Origin: Thermoplasmata archaeon
GTDB lineage: Archaea > Thermoplasmatota > Thermoplasmata > Lutacidiplasmatales > UBA184
Reading direction: 5' to 3'
Assembly: GCA_021817605.1 (NCBI GenBank)
Contig: JAKAUN010000009.1
Coordinates: 62,001-126,000, forward strand
DNA: 64,000 bases
Below the pieces are notes generated by a model that searched no databases, was not told where the DNA came from, and saw only the letters and a list, made by a program, of their open reading frames with translations. The number at the start of each line of letters is the position of its first letter. The first letter of the stretch is position 1. Positions 1 to 7,613 of the stretch are shown piece by piece. A program made the position numbers and the translations under genes.

Positions 1-1133
1 GCCTCCTCGAGAAGCTCGGTGGAGGTGGCGAAGGCCGCAAGATCGAGGCCGACCTCCGCGGCGGAGACCAGACGGGCCATCGCGGTCGCTCCGGGCCGGT
101 TGGCAAGGTAATGCCGCGCCACCTCGATCCGTCGTGCGAACGTCGGCTCCGGGGAGAGCGCTTCGAGCGCCTCGGCGATCTCCCGGTGCATCGCGGCGCG
201 TTCCGCCTCGGGAAGGAGGCCGGCAAGGATCCTCGCGGCCGCGCGGTCGAGGAAGGCGACGCGAGCGTCCCGGACCCGGAGGAGACCACGTTCGGCGGCC
301 GGGACGAGCAGGTCGCCGAGCGCGACCACGCTCAGGCGCGAGACGCGCCCGAGCACGAGCTCGGTGACGTCCCCGCCGAGCAGAGCGAGGAAGCCCGCCA
401 GCCGGCGGGTGCGCTCGGGGAGCTGGTCGAGCAGGTCCCGGTAGCGCCGCACCTCGCGGGGGTCGGCGGAGGCGTCGGGCTGGTGGACCCAGTCGACATC
501 GGCCCGGTGGCGGAGCGCCTCCTGCCAGAGCGTCGTGCCCGGGACGGTGATGTCGAGCGCGGCCGCGACCAACAGGGGGCGAAGCCGCCCGCGGGCGGAG
601 AGCTGGAGGAGGAAGCCTCGGCTCTCCGGATCGAGGAAGGCGGCGTCATCGACCAGGAGGACGACCGGATGGGCTGAGGCGCCGCGGAACTCGGGGAGGA
701 TCTCCTCCCAGTAGCTCGCCAGATCTATCGCATCCGCCGCTCGGGGACGCGAGGGTTCTCCCAGGAAGAGCGACCCCGGACGCTCTGCCCTCCGACGGTG
801 CGAGCGGGGCATCGTCCCCGGATTGACCGCGACCGGTGCCATAGGGGCGAGCCCCTCGGGGAGGGGGCTGTCCCCGACCGCGTCGCCCGCGACCGACGGA
901 AAGTCCGAGGGGCTTCCCCGAAGGCCGACCAGGCCGGCGAAGGGTACCATCCGATCGCCGTAGCTCCCCCGCAACCGTACGACGCGGGCCGAGAGCTGCT
1001 CGGCACGGGCACCGATCTCCTGGAGGAGCTCCGACTTCCCGCTCGTCGGGGGGCCCAGGATGACCACCGTTCGGCCGGAGAACTCCCGCAACCCTTCGAG
1101 GGCACGGAGGATCGCGGGGACCTCGGCCGGCAC
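1..1133 (-). CDS. STAND/AAA-type ATPase, C-terminus cut by window edge
   Basis: The visible ~377 residues begin at a GTG (VPAEVPAILRALEG). A clear Walker A, GPPTSGKS, lies near residue 35 and a Walker B-like VVLLVDD follows about 120 residues later. The part after that is Leu/Arg-rich helical sequence, as in winged-helix and helical regions of STAND ATPases (AfsR/MalT-like signalling NTPases). The C-terminus lies outside the window, so an effector or TPR domain cannot be judged. Unlike the regulator at 2679-5117 there is no DNA-binding domain before the P-loop. The start was chosen because an AT-rich TATA-like element (1164-1173) lies about 35 bp upstream. It is divergent from deoxyhypusine synthase. 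The family call is fairly safe; the signal sensed is unknown. Confidence 0.75.
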   Translation of the reverse strand, partial: MPAEVPAILRALEGLREFSGRTVVILGPPTSGKSELLQEIGARAEQLSARVVRLRGSYGDRMVPFAGLVGLRGSPSDFPSVAGDAVGDSPLPEGLAPMAPVAVNPGTMPRSHRRRAERPGSLFLGEPSRPRAADAIDLASYWEEILPEFRGASAHPVVLLVDDAAFLDPESRGFLLQLSARGRLRPLLVAAALDITVPGTTLWQEALRHRADVDWVHQPDASADPREVRRYRDLLDQLPERTRRLAGFLALLGGDVTELVLGRVSRLSVVALGDLLVPAAERGLLRVRDARVAFLDRAAARILAGLLPEAERAAMHREIAEALEALSPEPTFARRIEVARHYLANRPGATAMARLVSAAEVGLDLAAFATSTELLEE

Positions 1134-1163
1134 CGGGCACCTCCGTCCCCGTTCGGCCCGATG

Positions 1164-1173
1164 TAATTTAACA
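1164..1173. promoter_or_regulatory. shared divergent TATA-like element
   Basis: The AT-rich run taatttaaca sits alone in GC-rich DNA between two divergent genes. It lies about 35 bp from the GTG start of the ATPase on the minus strand and about 38 bp from the GTG start of deoxyhypusine synthase on the plus strand. It reads as TATA-like in both directions, so one element could serve two near-leaderless transcripts. This is inferred from position and composition only. Confidence 0.5.
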
Positions 1174-1206
1174 AGGCGCTGGACCCCCCCGGGAAGCGGG
1201 AGGGCC

Positions 1207-2310
1207 GTGCCAACGGCTAAGAACCGTGCGACGCTGCCCGGCACCGTGCCGCCACGCCTTGCGACGCAGCGCAAGCGCCTCCTGACCCGCCCGGTGCGTC
1301 CGGTGGACGTCCGCCGGGTCCACGGGCTAGGCGAGCTCCTCGATCAGTTCAGGACCACGTCGATCCAGGCGCGGAACCTCGGCCGATGCCTGGAGGTCTG
1401 GGAGAACGCACTCACCGACCGGCGACGCCCCACGATCTTCCTTGGCCTTGCCGGGCCGCTCATCGCCGCGGGCCTCCGCAAGGTGCTGCGGGACCTCATC
1501 GACTGGGGCGTCGTCGACGTGGTCGTCTCCACCGGCGCGGTCCTCTACCAGGACCTCTACCAGACGATCGGCGGCCGCCACTGGATGGGAAGCCCGACAG
1601 CCGACGACCTGCGTCTGCGCGAGCTCTATCTCGACCGCATCTACGACACCTACGTCGACGAGATCAAGTTCGAGGAGACCGACCGGGAGATCGCTCGGGT
1701 CACCCACGAGTTGCCCCCACGGCCCGCCTCGTCGCGGGAGTTCCTTCAGTTCCTCGGCTCGAGGTTCCCGGACCGCGAGTCGATCCTCGCGACCGCCGCC
1801 CGGCGTGGGGTGCCGGTCTTCTCGCCGGCGCTCATCGACAGCTCGATCGGGATCGGGCTCACCCTCCACTACCAGGCGAACCGGGGCAAGAAGGAACGGT
1901 TCCTCCTGGACGCGGTGCGCGACAACTACGAGCTCGTCCAGATCCTCGCTGCCTCCGCGCGGACCGCGGTGGTCTATGTCGGAGGGGGGACGCCGAAGAA
2001 CTGGATCAACGACGGCATCGTCATGGCGAACTACGCTTTCGGCCGCGAGGGCGAGGGGCACTACTACGCTCTCCAGATCACCACGGACGCGCCCCACTGG
2101 GGAGGGCTCTCGGGGAGCACGCTCGACGAGGCCCAGTCCTGGGGCAAGATCTCCCGCACGGCACGACGCGCGATGGCCCATGTCGAGGCGTCCATCGGTC
2201 TGCCCCTCTTGGCCGGCGGCCTCTGGCAGCACCGCCGTCGGTGGAGCGGCCGGCCTCGCCTTGCGTTCTCGTGGAACGGCGACCGGGTCACGCTGCGGAA
2301 GCGTGCTTAG
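1207..2310 (+). CDS. dys: deoxyhypusine synthase (DHS family)
   Basis: Makes the deoxyhypusine side chain on archaeal translation factor aIF5A by transferring the aminobutyl group of spermidine to a lysine, with NAD as cofactor. The C-terminal half carries the family signatures: GGGTPKNWINDGIVMAN (NAD and substrate site), the TLDEAQSWGKI stretch holding the catalytic lysine, and an N-terminal Rossmann-like core (IFLGLAGPLIAAGLRKVL, VDVVVSTGAVLYQDL). Length from GTG 1207 is 367 residues, close to the usual 310-370. The reading frame stays open to 1060, but that start lies inside the divergent ATPase and upstream of the TATA-like element, so 1207 (or GTG 1246) is preferred. A homospermidine-synthase-like paralog is the main alternative. 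Confidence 0.9.
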   Translation: MPTAKNRATLPGTVPPRLATQRKRLLTRPVRPVDVRRVHGLGELLDQFRTTSIQARNLGRCLEVWENALTDRRRPTIFLGLAGPLIAAGLRKVLRDLIDWGVVDVVVSTGAVLYQDLYQTIGGRHWMGSPTADDLRLRELYLDRIYDTYVDEIKFEETDREIARVTHELPPRPASSREFLQFLGSRFPDRESILATAARRGVPVFSPALIDSSIGIGLTLHYQANRGKKERFLLDAVRDNYELVQILAASARTAVVYVGGGTPKNWINDGIVMANYAFGREGEGHYYALQITTDAPHWGGLSGSTLDEAQSWGKISRTARRAMAHVEASIGLPLLAGGLWQHRRRWSGRPRLAFSWNGDRVTLRKRA

Positions 2311-2453
2311 CCCCGCGGCCCCGACCCCGGCGCTGCGACAGGCAGGGCCTCCGGACCGCGGACTCCTTCGCGAGGCCGCCAGGGAGATGGGAAGGATCTC
2401 GCCAACGATTCCGCTTAACCGACCGATGGGCCGTTCCCAAGAATTCTCATTTT

Positions 2454-2529
2454 CATGCGCATGCTGGCGCATACATGCGGGCGGTATATCTGACGAGGCA
2501 AGAGGCCCCATAACCGGCATCTTAAAGTA
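2454..2529 (+). promoter_or_regulatory. palindrome and two TATA-like elements before a micropeptide
   Basis: In the 370-bp gap after DHS there is a perfect 10-bp palindrome, catgcgcatg (2454-2463), then an imperfect one, cgcatacatgcg. Two AT-rich boxes follow: ggtatatctg near 2484 and cttaaagtag near 2521. The second is placed to give a transcript start near 2548, just before a strong Shine-Dalgarno-like aggaggt and a 14-codon reading frame. The arrangement suggests a regulated promoter; no binding protein can be named. Confidence 0.4.
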
Positions 2530-2564
2530 GCGAAAATCCGCCCGCCAGCTTAGGAGGTCGTGCA

Positions 2565-2609
2565 ATGTACGTGCCCATTCCCCCGTTCATGGCCGTTGAA
2601 CTCCCGTAA
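2565..2609 (+). CDS. candidate 14-residue micropeptide
   Basis: The frame reads MYVPIPPFMAVELP and stops at TAA. An aggaggt Shine-Dalgarno match ends about 6 nt before the ATG, which is rare in this window, where most genes look leaderless. A TATA-like element lies about 40 bp upstream, and a perfect 10-11 bp GC hairpin begins 16 nt after the stop. The peptide is hydrophobic and proline-rich. No family is recognised. It could be a real small protein, a leader peptide controlling the downstream hairpin, or chance. Confidence 0.35.
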   Translation: MYVPIPPFMAVELP

Positions 2610-2625
2610 GGTTCCCTTTGCCGAT

Positions 2626-2651
2626 CGGGCCACGGGGTGACCCGTGGCCCG
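2626..2651 (+). terminator. perfect GC hairpin after micropeptide
   Basis: gggccacggg (2627-2636) and cccgtggccc (2641-2650) are perfectly complementary around a gtga loop, with one more C-G pair outside. There is no T-run after it. It may terminate or stabilise the short transcript from about 2548, or act with the micropeptide as an attenuator. It also lies just downstream of the regulator gene (stop at 2679), where it could terminate that minus-strand transcript. Confidence 0.5.
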
Positions 2652-2678
2652 GTCGGATTCCCTCCGGGTCCCTTGGGA

Positions 2679-5117
2679 TCAGGAGGGAGCTTCGGTCGCA
2701 GCAAGACCGAGGCGGGGACCTAGATCGGCAGCGATGCGTTGGGTGGTGCGGATGAGATTGAGTTGGTTACCCAGCGCCAAGGCCACGCCGTAGTATTTGC
2801 GAGCGAGGGGGATGCCCTTCTTCGTGAGCCATACCTCGGCGAGGTAGCAGTTCGCCATCACGAGCAGCTCCGAAGGAGGCATCCGGCCCAGGACCTCGAC
2901 GCTCCTTTCGAGGTAGACGAGCGCCCGGTTTGCGCGGTCCAGGTCGTCCGCCCCGTCGTCCGTCTGACGCAGGGTCGCAGCGCTCAGCGTGAAGAGCGTG
3001 TAGCCCAGGATCATGTCGTTGCCGACCTGCTCCGCGACGGCGATTGCCTGGCGGGCGTAGCCGCTCGCAGCCGTCCACGCGGACTTCTCGATCGCCAGGC
3101 TCGCAAGGCTGCTGAGGGCGTAGGCCAGCAAGCTCACGTACCCGAGCGACTCGGCCTCGGAGCGGATGGCCAGCACGTCGACCTCGGCCAGATCCGTCCT
3201 TCCCTCCTCGAAGTGGGCCCGGGAGCGTGCCATGAGGAGGTTGAGGACCACGTCCGTCCGGTTCGCGCGGCGCGCCCGCGGCAGGGCCGATTCCAGCACC
3301 CGGAGCACGGTGTGCGGCTCTTTGCTGGACGCGGCCAAGCGCGACCAGGCTCCGATCGCCTCAAGGCCGAGGTCCGGGTCCGAGCTCTTCGATAGGTCGA
3401 CCGCTTCCTGGTAGAGCTTGAACGCGGCCTCGCTATTGCCCCGAGCCTCCGCGACCCGGCCTTCGGTCAGGCGAAGCAGGATGCCGAGCCGGCGCGTCGG
3501 CCGAGGAAGCTTGCGCGCCCTCTCGAACTCGACGAACGCCTCGGCGGGTTGGCCTGCCCTCAAAAGCTGCTCCACGATGCCGAGCCGAGCCTCCTCCGCG
3601 AGGGGGTTGCGTTCCCCCGCCTCCGCGATGACGCGGCGAAGCGTCACGATCGCCTCCGCGTTCTCGGCGTGGCGGCGCACGAGGGCAGCCTCCGCCATGA
3701 GCACTTGCAAGCGGCTTGGCCCACGCGGAAGCCCCGCGGAGAGATGCCGGAACGCCCGGCGTAGGCTGTCGGAATAGCCGAGCCGTAGGATGACCTGTTG
3801 GTGCTCGCGCAGCAGCCGCAGGGCTCCGGTGAGCTCCTCCCCCGCGACCAGGTGCTGGAAACGCTCCCGGAGCGCCTCCGGGCGGTGGCTGAGTCCGTAG
3901 AACCGGGCCAGCGCGAGACGGGCCTCCCGCTCGTCCCGGGGGTGCATCGTCTCGAGGACGGCCTTGCGGACGACCTCCAGAGCCTCGACGCGGTCGTTGC
4001 CGCTAGGCTGGAGGACCCCGGTCCGGACCAGGTCCTGGAGCCGGTTGGCGTCCACGCCCGCCGTCTCCCGGACCAGGTCCGCCGGAAGCGGCTCGTTCGC
4101 GAGGGTCACCAGGAGCACCGCGCGGAAGTCGGTGCTCGGGAGCTGCCGGATGACCTCGAGCGGAAGCATTCCGGGCGTGGCTTCGAGGGTCGGATTGGAG
4201 GCGGCCAGCATGAGGAGGAGCGGGGAGCCGAGCGTCGTCTGGTAGATCCGCTCGAACTGGGCGGCGGGCCCGCCCTGCCGGACGATGAGCTCGTGCGCCG
4301 CGACACGGTCGAGTCCCCCGAGGACGAGCCTCCGCGGCGCCGGAGGGAACCCCTCCGACAGGACGACCTCCTGCCCGACGATATAGAACTGGTGGGCGCC
4401 GCGGGGGGCCAGCGACGCCGCAAACGCACCCAGGAACTTGCGCAGATCGGTGGAGGCGAACTGGTAGTCGTCCACGACGCAGACGAGCGGCCGCCGCTCG
4501 AGCGCGCGGCCGACCAGGTCCGCGACCTCCCGTGCGATCGGCTCCCGGGGCAGCTGGGCGTAGTAGGCCATCTGGGGGTTACCCGAGAACGAAAGGACAT
4601 GGGCGAGCCCGGTGACGAACTCCCGGGCAGAGCTCGAGGGGCGTACCGTGAACCAGTACGGGGCCGCCCCGGGCCGCAGCTTGCGCAGATGGTGGGCCAG
4701 GAGCGAGGTCTTCCCGATCCCCGGGGGCCCCTCGATGATCGTCATCGGGGCCTGATCGGCAGCCACCGACGTCAGCTGCTCGAGCTCGTCCTTCCGTCCC
4801 AGGAACGGCTGGGGAGGAATCGGGGCATCGCGGCCCAGCAGAGGGACCGAGCGGGTCTCCCGACGCAGACGGGCGACCCCCTGGGGGGTCACGCGATAGG
4901 TGAGCTGCTTTCGCTGCGCGCCCCGGACGAGCCCCCGCGTGGCGGTCAGGAACCCGTCCCGAAGAAGCCGATCGAGGGGTCGCGACATCGAGCAGGGGTG
5001 GTAGCCGAGGCTCTTGGCGAGCTCTCGTTGGCTGATACCAAAGTGCTCCTCCCCCGATCGGGCGTGGGTCTCGATGTAATCGAGTATCTCGATAGGGAGG
5101 TAGGTCTGGCGACCCAT
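2679..5117 (-). CDS. winged-helix / AAA-STAND ATPase / TPR transcriptional regulator
   Basis: 812 residues in three parts. Residues 1-80 form a MarR/ArsR-like winged helix (ISQRELAKSLGYHP then LDRLLRDGFL). A STAND NTPase follows, with Walker A EGPPGIGKTSLL near 127 and Walker B-like VCVVDDYQ near 213. The C-terminal ~350 residues are Ala/Leu/Arg helical repeats of TPR type (AEAFVEFERARKLPRP, GNSEAAFKLYQEAVDL). This is the plan of MalT/AfsR-type regulators, in which NTP-dependent oligomerisation controls DNA binding. The start at MGRQTYLP was chosen because an AT-rich element lies about 35 bp upstream; the frame runs on to 5162 but would cross the promoter. A 14-bp palindrome (5152-5165) in the divergent promoter is a plausible own operator. 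The ligand is unknown. Confidence 0.8.
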   Translation of the reverse strand: MGRQTYLPIEILDYIETHARSGEEHFGISQRELAKSLGYHPCSMSRPLDRLLRDGFLTATRGLVRGAQRKQLTYRVTPQGVARLRRETRSVPLLGRDAPIPPQPFLGRKDELEQLTSVAADQAPMTIIEGPPGIGKTSLLAHHLRKLRPGAAPYWFTVRPSSSAREFVTGLAHVLSFSGNPQMAYYAQLPREPIAREVADLVGRALERRPLVCVVDDYQFASTDLRKFLGAFAASLAPRGAHQFYIVGQEVVLSEGFPPAPRRLVLGGLDRVAAHELIVRQGGPAAQFERIYQTTLGSPLLLMLAASNPTLEATPGMLPLEVIRQLPSTDFRAVLLVTLANEPLPADLVRETAGVDANRLQDLVRTGVLQPSGNDRVEALEVVRKAVLETMHPRDEREARLALARFYGLSHRPEALRERFQHLVAGEELTGALRLLREHQQVILRLGYSDSLRRAFRHLSAGLPRGPSRLQVLMAEAALVRRHAENAEAIVTLRRVIAEAGERNPLAEEARLGIVEQLLRAGQPAEAFVEFERARKLPRPTRRLGILLRLTEGRVAEARGNSEAAFKLYQEAVDLSKSSDPDLGLEAIGAWSRLAASSKEPHTVLRVLESALPRARRANRTDVVLNLLMARSRAHFEEGRTDLAEVDVLAIRSEAESLGYVSLLAYALSSLASLAIEKSAWTAASGYARQAIAVAEQVGNDMILGYTLFTLSAATLRQTDDGADDLDRANRALVYLERSVEVLGRMPPSELLVMANCYLAEVWLTKKGIPLARKYYGVALALGNQLNLIRTTQRIAADLGPRLGLAATEAPS

Positions 5118-5151
5118 CGTACTTGTGACGGCGTCCCCCCTACTTAGATTT

Positions 5152-5182
5152 ATTTTGTACAAAATTGTGCTTGAGGTTTAAG
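5152..5182. promoter_or_regulatory. perfect 14-bp palindrome and divergent promoters
   Basis: attttgtacaaaat (5152-5165) is a perfect inverted repeat in the 91-bp gap between the divergent starts at 5117 and 5209. It sits in the TATA/BRE zone of the minus-strand regulator gene. A separate TATA-like tttaag (5177-5182) lies 29 bp before the plus-strand ATG at 5209. A dimeric winged-helix protein bound here could control both genes; the adjacent regulator is the obvious candidate. Confidence 0.55.
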
Positions 5183-5208
5183 TACGAAATCAGACAACAA
5201 TCTATCCG

Positions 5209-5583
5209 ATGAGCCGACTCGGGGAGAGCGCGGGATATCTCGGCGGCATCGGGGTAATGCTCGAGGTCGCTAGAGTATGTCCGCGGTGTGGAAAGAGGCT
5301 TTCGGCCTCCCCCTCGGCCTCCGCGCGGCACCTTGCGGGACGCGGGTGCCGCCCGACGGTGTTCGCGGCTCTGCCAGAACGTGACATCCCGACCGCCGAG
5401 CCCGAGGGCGAGGAACCCCCCCCTCTCCCCGCAGCGCAGCGGATCCGGGCGTTCGAGGCCCCCCTACCCACCGCGAGCCACCGTGCCCCCGACGCGTCCC
5501 CCCCGACCCCGGCAGGCCGTGAACACGGACGGGCGCCAAGCATCCCCTGGCTTCCCCCCCCGGATCTAGGAGAGATATTCTGA
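5209..5583 (+). CDS. small protein with CxxC...HxxxxxC zinc motif
   Basis: 124 residues. The N-terminal third contains CPRCGKRLS followed by HLAGRGC, a possible C2HC zinc site. The rest is Pro/Ala/Glu-rich and probably disordered. The ATG at 5209 lies 29 bp from a TATA-like tttaag, matching a leaderless start; ATG 5257 (MLEVARVCPRCG) would keep the zinc site. It is divergent from the STAND regulator and shares its palindromic control region. It ends in TGATG, overlapping the next small frame. No function is known. Opposite-strand frames exist but have unnatural composition. Confidence 0.45.
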   Translation: MSRLGESAGYLGGIGVMLEVARVCPRCGKRLSASPSASARHLAGRGCRPTVFAALPERDIPTAEPEGEEPPPLPAAQRIRAFEAPLPTASHRAPDASPPTPAGREHGRAPSIPWLPPPDLGEIF

Positions 5584-5783
5584 TGCTGCGGTCCGTGGGC
5601 CTGCCGGCGGTCGGTCGCCGTGGGAGCCGTTCCCGCGCGGCGGATCGCAGCTTCTTCCTCGCAGTTGCCCCTCCGTCCAAGCTCGACAGTCCCACCCACT
5701 GGGGATGGCCCCGATGGCTCTCTCCAGGCTGCCCGACGGAAGGGCAACGCCCCCCCACCGCCTCGGCCGAAGGAGAGGCATGA
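5583..5783 (+). CDS. hypothetical small protein, possibly coupled
   Basis: 66 residues (starts MLRSVGLPAVGRRGSRSR) beginning in a TGATG overlap with the stop of the upstream zinc-motif gene. It ends in an ATGA overlap with a 7-codon frame. The two overlaps hint at translational coupling, but the composition is Arg/Ser/Pro-rich and no family is recognised. In GC-rich DNA such a frame can be chance. Confidence 0.2.
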   Translation: MLRSVGLPAVGRRGSRSRAADRSFFLAVAPPSKLDSPTHWGWPRWLSPGCPTEGQRPPTASAEGEA

Positions 5784-5803
5784 TCGACGACATCCCTCTG
5801 TAA
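5780..5803 (+). CDS. candidate 7-codon frame before a hairpin
   Basis: MIDDIPL followed by TAA. An aggagag Shine-Dalgarno-like run lies just upstream and a perfect 13-bp hairpin begins 14 nt after the stop. The order SD, micro-frame, hairpin repeats what is seen at 2565-2651. It may be a leader peptide or a chance frame. Confidence 0.2.
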   Translation: MIDDIPL

Positions 5804-5817
5804 TCTCCCGATGCTTT

Positions 5818-5851
5818 GGGCCCCCACGGGATTCCCGGCCCGTGGGGGCCC
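5818..5851 (+). terminator. perfect 13-bp GC hairpin
   Basis: gggcccccacggg (5818-5830) and cccgtgggggccc (5839-5851) pair without mismatch around an 8-nt loop. It is followed by tgatttcccccc, with no real T-run. It lies at the end of the possible 5209-5803 operon and before the promoter of the gene at 5942, so a terminator role is the simplest reading. Confidence 0.6.
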
Positions 5852-5941
5852 TGATTTCCCCCCCTAAAGCGCGCGGGTCGGGGCGTTTCTGCACCAGCGC
5901 AAAAAAGAGATAGCCCGCCCGTTCTGACGGCGCGTAGTTCC

Positions 5942-6175
5942 ATGGCCGATCGGCGATGCGCGGTATGCGGGGGGCCCACCGAGACCGGGTTCGTGACGAC
6001 CACCAACGGCTCGGGGTTGTTCTGGTCTCACGAGGCGTCGACCACCCGTCTACGCCCCAAAGGCCTCGAGGTGCTGGTAGGTACGGGCTTCGGTGGAACG
6101 TACTCCGCGAACCTCCCCGGGAGCCGCTGCCCGGCGTGCAACACGATCCTTCTGGCCTTGCTGAAGAAACCCTGA
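5942..6175 (+). CDS. small zinc-ribbon protein (DUF6487-like)
   Basis: 77 residues with two knuckles: CAVCGGPTETG near the N-terminus and CPACNTILLALL at the C-terminus. Between them is a tryptophan in GSGLFWSHEA and a Gly-rich segment. This resembles small zinc-ribbon domains in which the first knuckle is followed by a conserved Trp and the second closes the fold. An A-rich run (caaaaaagagata) near 5900-5912 is a plausible promoter about 34 bp upstream. It is convergent with the TldE gene. A structural or adaptor role is likely; the partner is unknown. Confidence 0.65.
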   Translation: MADRRCAVCGGPTETGFVTTTNGSGLFWSHEASTTRLRPKGLEVLVGTGFGGTYSANLPGSRCPACNTILLALLKKP

Positions 6176-6206
6176 GCCCCGGCGAAGCGCGCTTCGCGGG
6201 GGTCGA

Positions 6207-7613
6207 CTAGTTCCCGGCGACGGTCAGCGGTCGCACCAGGCAGGCGGGGGAGGCCAGGCTCTCGCTGAGCTCGGTTCGCGCGCCGACCGCCGCGATGCGG
6301 GTAAGCAGGGACGGAGCGCCCTGCGGGGCGATCGCCACGCCCCCCACGATCCCTCCGCGCACGGGCTCGGCGAGCTTGCCGTGGCGGATGCGGTAGCCGA
6401 TGCGGATCTCTCCGCCGAACGCCCCCGAGATCGGGTCCGGACGGGCCCAGCCAAGCTGCTGGACCCAGAGGCCGTCCCCGGCTTGCTCTATCAGCTCCTC
6501 GTCGGAGCCCCCCGAACCGGGAGGCACGACCAGAGTGGAGACGTCAGAGGAGGGAGTGTGAAGGAACCTCAACCACTCGCGGGGCGCCAGTCCCGCGCGC
6601 GTCGCGTTACCGGTCGACCGCTGTCCGAACGCCGCCGCATGGAGGGAGTCGTAGAGAAGTCCCCGCAAGACCCCCCGCTCGATGACGGTCGGCCTTCCCG
6701 CGGAGGTGCCTTCCCCGTCGAACGGGGCGGAGCCCTGGGCCCAGGGGTAGGCCTGGTCGTCGAAGATGGTCAAGTTCTCGGAGCCGATCGTGCTGTCGAT
6801 CGCGGGGGAAAGGTTGCGAAGGCGACCGACCCCCGAACAGCGCAGCCCGACCACCGGGGGTAGGATCCCGGAGAGGACGGTCGTCGGCAGAACGACGGCG
6901 AGCTCTCCGGTCGGCGGCGCGACCGCCCGCCGCGCGTCGGCGGCGTAGCGGCACCAGGCGTCGACCTCGGATCCCAGGGAGCCGGTTTCCAGCCGGCGTG
7001 CCCCTTCGTCGACCCAGTACTCGCCGGCCGGAGAGCCTTCCGGACCGCCGGAGGCCTTGATCGCGAGTTCGCGCGAGACCAGGGTGTGCTCGTAGCTCCT
7101 CCGGAGCCCCGAGGAGTTCACGAGGGAGGTGCGCACACGCGTCGTGCGGATCGCGCCAAAGCTCAGGACCACGTTCGTGCGGCCGGAGAACCGGTTCGAG
7201 AGCTCGGTGACGTACTCCTCCACCGCCCGCGCCGGGTCCTCCCAGAGCTTCGGATCGGAGATCTGGACCGAGGGGGAGCCGCCGCCCCCGGAGGGAAGCT
7301 CCGCCTTGGCGGCGGGGAACTCCGAGTGCCGCAGCACCGCCTCGGCATCGGCGATGACCTCGGCGATGCCCGCGTCAGAGAAGTTCGTGGAGGCTTGGAA
7401 GCCGGTCGCCAGCTTGCCCGAGCTCGGTCGGAGGAGCCTCAGGCCGTAGCCTTCGATCGCGATCGGTCCCCGGACCAGCTCGACCCGGGTCCCGTTGAGG
7501 TAGACCTCGTAGCGGTCGGCCTCCTCGGCAAAGACCTCCCAGGGCGGCTCCAGCCGCAGCCGCTCGGCGACGCGCTCGGCTGCGGTCGGGCCGCTCCTCC
7601 ACGGATCGCTCAT
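6207..7613 (-). CDS. tldE: TldE/PmbA-like subunit of the TldD/TldE protease
   Basis: 468 residues of the PmbA/TldD family without the HExxxH metal motif, which identifies the non-catalytic partner. Family features include the central VVLPTTVLSGILPPV region, the GEGTSAGRPTVIERGVLRGLL stretch and YDSLHAAAFGQ. In bacteria, TldD and TldE form a heterodimer that unfolds and cleaves small peptides and antitoxins. The ATG overlaps the TldD stop by 4 nt (ATGA at 7610-7613), so the two are made from one transcript in the order TldD then TldE. Natural substrates in archaea are unknown. Confidence 0.9.
   Translation of the reverse strand: MSDPWRSGPTAAERVAERLRLEPPWEVFAEEADRYEVYLNGTRVELVRGPIAIEGYGLRLLRPSSGKLATGFQASTNFSDAGIAEVIADAEAVLRHSEFPAAKAELPSGGGGSPSVQISDPKLWEDPARAVEEYVTELSNRFSGRTNVVLSFGAIRTTRVRTSLVNSSGLRRSYEHTLVSRELAIKASGGPEGSPAGEYWVDEGARRLETGSLGSEVDAWCRYAADARRAVAPPTGELAVVLPTTVLSGILPPVVGLRCSGVGRLRNLSPAIDSTIGSENLTIFDDQAYPWAQGSAPFDGEGTSAGRPTVIERGVLRGLLYDSLHAAAFGQRSTGNATRAGLAPREWLRFLHTPSSDVSTLVVPPGSGGSDEELIEQAGDGLWVQQLGWARPDPISGAFGGEIRIGYRIRHGKLAEPVRGGIVGGVAIAPQGAPSLLTRIAAVGARTELSESLASPACLVRPLTVAGN

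Noticed and set aside
1327-2565. 412-residue minus-strand frame opposite deoxyhypusine synthase
   Set aside because: The plus strand carries an unmistakable DHS with its active-site lysine; the opposite frame has no motif.
5202-5894. 230-residue open frame on the minus strand
   Set aside because: Arg/Gly/Pro/Ser-rich without any motif, crosses a divergent promoter and a 13-bp hairpin; composition fits a chance frame opposite small plus-strand genes.
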